From Burkholderiaceae bacterium 26 (GTDB lineage: Bacteria; Pseudomonadota; Gammaproteobacteria; Burkholderiales; Burkholderiaceae): DNA of 64,000 bases. The notes under the pieces were generated by a model. It had not been told where the DNA came from. It saw nothing but the letters and a program-made list of their open reading frames with translations, and made no database searches. A program made the translations under genes and the position numbers. The stretch lies in assembly GCA_000955795.1 (NCBI GenBank), contig JYOB01000016.1:85885-149884 (forward strand), given 5' to 3'. Every line of letters begins with the position of its first letter. The first letter of the stretch is position 1. Shown one piece after another: positions 61,596 through 64,000 of this stretch.

Positions 61596-63887
61596 TCAGC
61601 GCGCCAGCGTCGCAACCTCCGCGGCACTCAATGCACCCGCCTGAACGCGGAAGCCCTGAATGCGCCCGTTGAACGATGGATGCGCCCAATTGCGGCCCAG
61701 GAAGGTGACCTGATCGCCAACCTGGCGCGGCGACAGCAGCATGTCTTCGTTCTTCCCCACCTCCGTGCCGTCTACATAAAGGCGGCAGGTGTTGCCCTGC
61801 AGCGTGACCGCCACATGGACCCAGCGGCGAATCGGCATGGCCCACGGCGCTTCCACAACCTGCGCATCATTGAACGTTGCGCCAAAGATCATGAAACGCA
61901 GCACGCCCGTGCCGGACTGCGGCGCAATGGCCATGGCTGCATTCGCGTCCTGCCCTGCGTAGAACATGCAGCTATCCCAATGCAGCCCATTCGCGTAGGC
62001 CCAGAAAGAAATGCTGAAGTCGTCCAGGTCAGCAAACAGCCCAGACGGCAACTGCAGGCCTGCCTTCTGGCCGTCGAACGCGATGGCCTTGTCGTTGACG
62101 CGCCCGTCACCCCAGGTTGCGCCATCCAGCAGCGTGCCCTGCACCAACGTCCGGGTGCCGGCGGCGGTCAGCACCGCGCCGACCGTGCCGGTGCTGTTCG
62201 GGTCGTTCAGCGGCAATGACAGACGCAACTCACCCGGCACAGCAATGCGCGCCACGTTGGAGCCCGTGTTCGGGGCACCGTTGCCCTGCGCGGTGATCTG
62301 ATAGAACCAGATGCCGTTGGGCGGGGTATCGCTATAGGTGAGCAGCTCGCTGGACGAGACCGTGCCCAGCAGGCTGAAGGGGCCGTTGGCCTGGCTGGCG
62401 CGCTTGACCGCATACGACGTCGCGCCCACGCTGCCCCACCACGACAGCACAACACGGTTGCCGCGCAAATGCGCTGTGAGCCCAGACGGCGGCTTCATCG
62501 GCCCGGCATAGGGCGAGAGACGCTGCGTGAGCGTGGGGTACATCACGTCGTCGCTGCTGCCGCCGTAGTTCGGCTCGCACCACGTCACCATGCGCGCAAC
62601 GTTGGGCGCCGCCACCCCCATGCGATTGACGTAGTGGTTGTAGATGGGCTCCCACGCGTTGCGGCGGTGCTGGAACGACTGGTTCACCTCCGTCCACGGT
62701 GCCGGGTGTGGGGCGGTGGGGTTCTGCTCGCGTGCATAGGGCATCGCGTAGGGCTTGCCGTTCTCGTCCAGCAAGTTGGAGCGCGCCACGTACTCGGCCG
62801 CCGAGAGGAAGCGGTTGTTATAGAGCCCGTAGAGATCGTCGCCCTGGTTCCAGGCCATCTCCATCAAGTCCCCACCCAGCGACATGCCCAGCGTGGAGTG
62901 GCCCTGATCGCGGCCGCTTTCTTCCCACTGCCCGAAATGGCCCGGGTGCATGTAATACACGCCGTGCACGATCGAGCCGTTGCCGAAACTGCGCAGCTTG
63001 CCGCGGTTGTTGCCCGCGTAGCAGTCGTAGGCCAGGCGGTACAGATCCGGCTTGTCGCAGAACACGCCGATGGCCATGGCGCCCGCCATCGAGGCCATGT
63101 CCCAGTTGGCATGCGAGCCGATGCGCCCGTCGCTGAGGAAGTTCGAGCAGATGGGCGCGAAGACGTTGAGCAGCATGTCCTGAAAGCGCTTCAGGCTTGC
63201 GGGTGCCCAGCCGGAGTACGTGCGCAGAACTTCGCCAATCTGCGCCAACTGGTGGCCTTGGATGCCGGCCAGGATGATGAAGGTGTGGTCATCATGAGCG
63301 GTCGAGCCCGGCGGCACCGTTCCGATCACCTTCAGGGTGCTGGCCCAGGCGTCCAGGAACTCCACTGCCTTGTCGGCATAGCGGTTGTCTTGCGGGTCAG
63401 ACAACTTCCAGTGCAGCACCAGAGACCACGCGCGCCAAATGTCGACGTACAGGTTGTTCTTGCTGCCATCGGCCCGGTAGACGGCGGGCAGCGGGAAGGG
63501 CTTGGTGTCCAGGGCGCCGAAGTGGTCGACGCCAAGCGTGTTCCACCAGTTCGTCCACGGCTGATCGCCAGCCTTGATATGTGCGCGGATGCGGGTGAAG
63601 GCGTCTTCAGTGACCAGCAGCCCCGGATGGTGGAAGACGCCACTCTCATACGCCGACGCAGCCGTGGCTGGTGCTGGAGTGGTTGGGGCGGTCGGGACGG
63701 TCGGAGCCGCGCCGCCTGTTTTCCCCTCCGGCTGGCCTAGCCCCGCTGCAGAAGCGTCTTCGCCCCCTCCGCCGCACCCCGGCAAAAACGGCAACAGGGG
63801 GAACAGCCCCAGACCCAATGACAGCGCTCGACGCACAGGATTAGGCACCGCGCCGACGCTGGCGCGTTCCACGGATTTTTTCATCAT
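61596..63887 (-). CDS. Large lipoprotein with alginate-lyase-like and LamG-like domains
   Basis: A 763-residue surface or periplasmic lipoprotein (lipobox FLPGC, Cys38, followed by a Gly run). Residues about 70-420 resemble the alginate lyase/heparinase-type helical superfamily: GVFHHPGLLVTEDAFTRIR, SHANWDMASMAGAMAIGVF, GHFGQWEESGRDQGHSTLGM (His-rich catalytic face). A fibronectin-III-like segment (GLTAHLRGNRVVLSWWGS) follows near 485-570, and a LamG/concanavalin-like domain (SISFWAYANGLHWDS; VAVTLQGNTCRLYVDGTEVG) ends the protein. It probably cleaves or binds an acidic polysaccharide. Start at 63887 is chosen to begin at the signal sequence. Confidence 0.75.
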   Translation of the reverse strand: MMKKSVERASVGAVPNPVRRALSLGLGLFPLLPFLPGCGGGGEDASAAGLGQPEGKTGGAAPTVPTAPTTPAPATAASAYESGVFHHPGLLVTEDAFTRIRAHIKAGDQPWTNWWNTLGVDHFGALDTKPFPLPAVYRADGSKNNLYVDIWRAWSLVLHWKLSDPQDNRYADKAVEFLDAWASTLKVIGTVPPGSTAHDDHTFIILAGIQGHQLAQIGEVLRTYSGWAPASLKRFQDMLLNVFAPICSNFLSDGRIGSHANWDMASMAGAMAIGVFCDKPDLYRLAYDCYAGNNRGKLRSFGNGSIVHGVYYMHPGHFGQWEESGRDQGHSTLGMSLGGDLMEMAWNQGDDLYGLYNNRFLSAAEYVARSNLLDENGKPYAMPYAREQNPTAPHPAPWTEVNQSFQHRRNAWEPIYNHYVNRMGVAAPNVARMVTWCEPNYGGSSDDVMYPTLTQRLSPYAGPMKPPSGLTAHLRGNRVVLSWWGSVGATSYAVKRASQANGPFSLLGTVSSSELLTYSDTPPNGIWFYQITAQGNGAPNTGSNVARIAVPGELRLSLPLNDPNSTGTVGAVLTAAGTRTLVQGTLLDGATWGDGRVNDKAIAFDGQKAGLQLPSGLFADLDDFSISFWAYANGLHWDSCMFYAGQDANAAMAIAPQSGTGVLRFMIFGATFNDAQVVEAPWAMPIRRWVHVAVTLQGNTCRLYVDGTEVGKNEDMLLSPRQVGDQVTFLGRNWAHPSFNGRIQGFRVQAGALSAAEVATLAR

Positions 63888-64000
63888 GTATTGACCCGAC
63901 CATCTTTTTTTAATGGCGCAACCGTATGGCAGCGTGCGAAGGCACGTCAACGCAAATGGCCAAACGGTGAGAATTTTTGAGTGTTCGGGTGTTCGGGTGT

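Noticed and set aside
62469..63740. Plus-strand frame of over 400 residues inside the alginate-lyase-like gene
   Set aside because: It is a shadow of high-GC codon use. The minus-strand frame has a lipobox and recognisable domains.

Overview
The window looks like a GC-rich beta-proteobacterial replicon, most probably from Ralstonia (R. solanacearum species complex or a close type-III-secreting relative). This rests on gene content: a gallate meta-cleavage cluster, a PopF/HrpF-type translocon protein, a PopP2-like YopJ acetyltransferase, a polygalacturonase, and promoters of the Ralstonia hrpII-box type (TTCG-N16-TTCG with a TANNNT-like -10 about 31 nt downstream). No rRNA, tRNA, CRISPR array, insertion sequence or origin was seen.

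Layout. 0-20 kb is mostly housekeeping and accessory metabolism: thioesterase, hydrolases, transporters, a mercuric-reductase-like flavoprotein, a cytochrome c, a MocR regulator facing a DJ-1/PfpI gene, a second DJ-1 gene facing a GlxA regulator, and a haloalkane-dehalogenase-like hydrolase. A clear c-di-GMP-I riboswitch (about 7268-7343) precedes an exported spherulin-4-like protein. 20.3-30.2 kb is a gallate catabolic cluster: ring-cleavage dioxygenase, tautomerase, LigJ-type hydratase, LigK-type aldolase, transporter, porin, and a LysR regulator with two DNA-binding domains. 30.2-35.6 kb holds a two-component system divergent from a DipZ / OsmC / TlpA-like thiol-redox set. 35.6-38.6 kb has an enoyl-CoA hydratase, a stand-alone MASE4 sensor and a DMT transporter.

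38.7-61.3 kb is the most interesting part. Five hrpII-like boxes were found by eye. They precede a GH28 polygalacturonase (with a lipase-chaperone-like gene behind it), a small kinase-like protein, a protein with an N-myristoylation motif and a Cys/His/Asp triad, a YopJ/PopP2-like acetyltransferase, and the translocon protein PopF. Between them lie a branched-chain-type binding protein, a chemoreceptor, a MEKHLA/PAS-like protein, exported proteins, a PTS EIIC-EAL fusion, an HrpG/PrhG-like OmpR regulator with a degenerate receiver, an alcohol dehydrogenase with an Lrp-type regulator, and two LuxR-type regulators. The main secretion apparatus is not in the window, so these would be scattered members of an HrpB regulon. 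61.6-63.9 kb encodes a large lipoprotein with an alginate-lyase-like domain and a LamG-like end.

All functional calls are from reading translated sequence and motifs. No database search was run.
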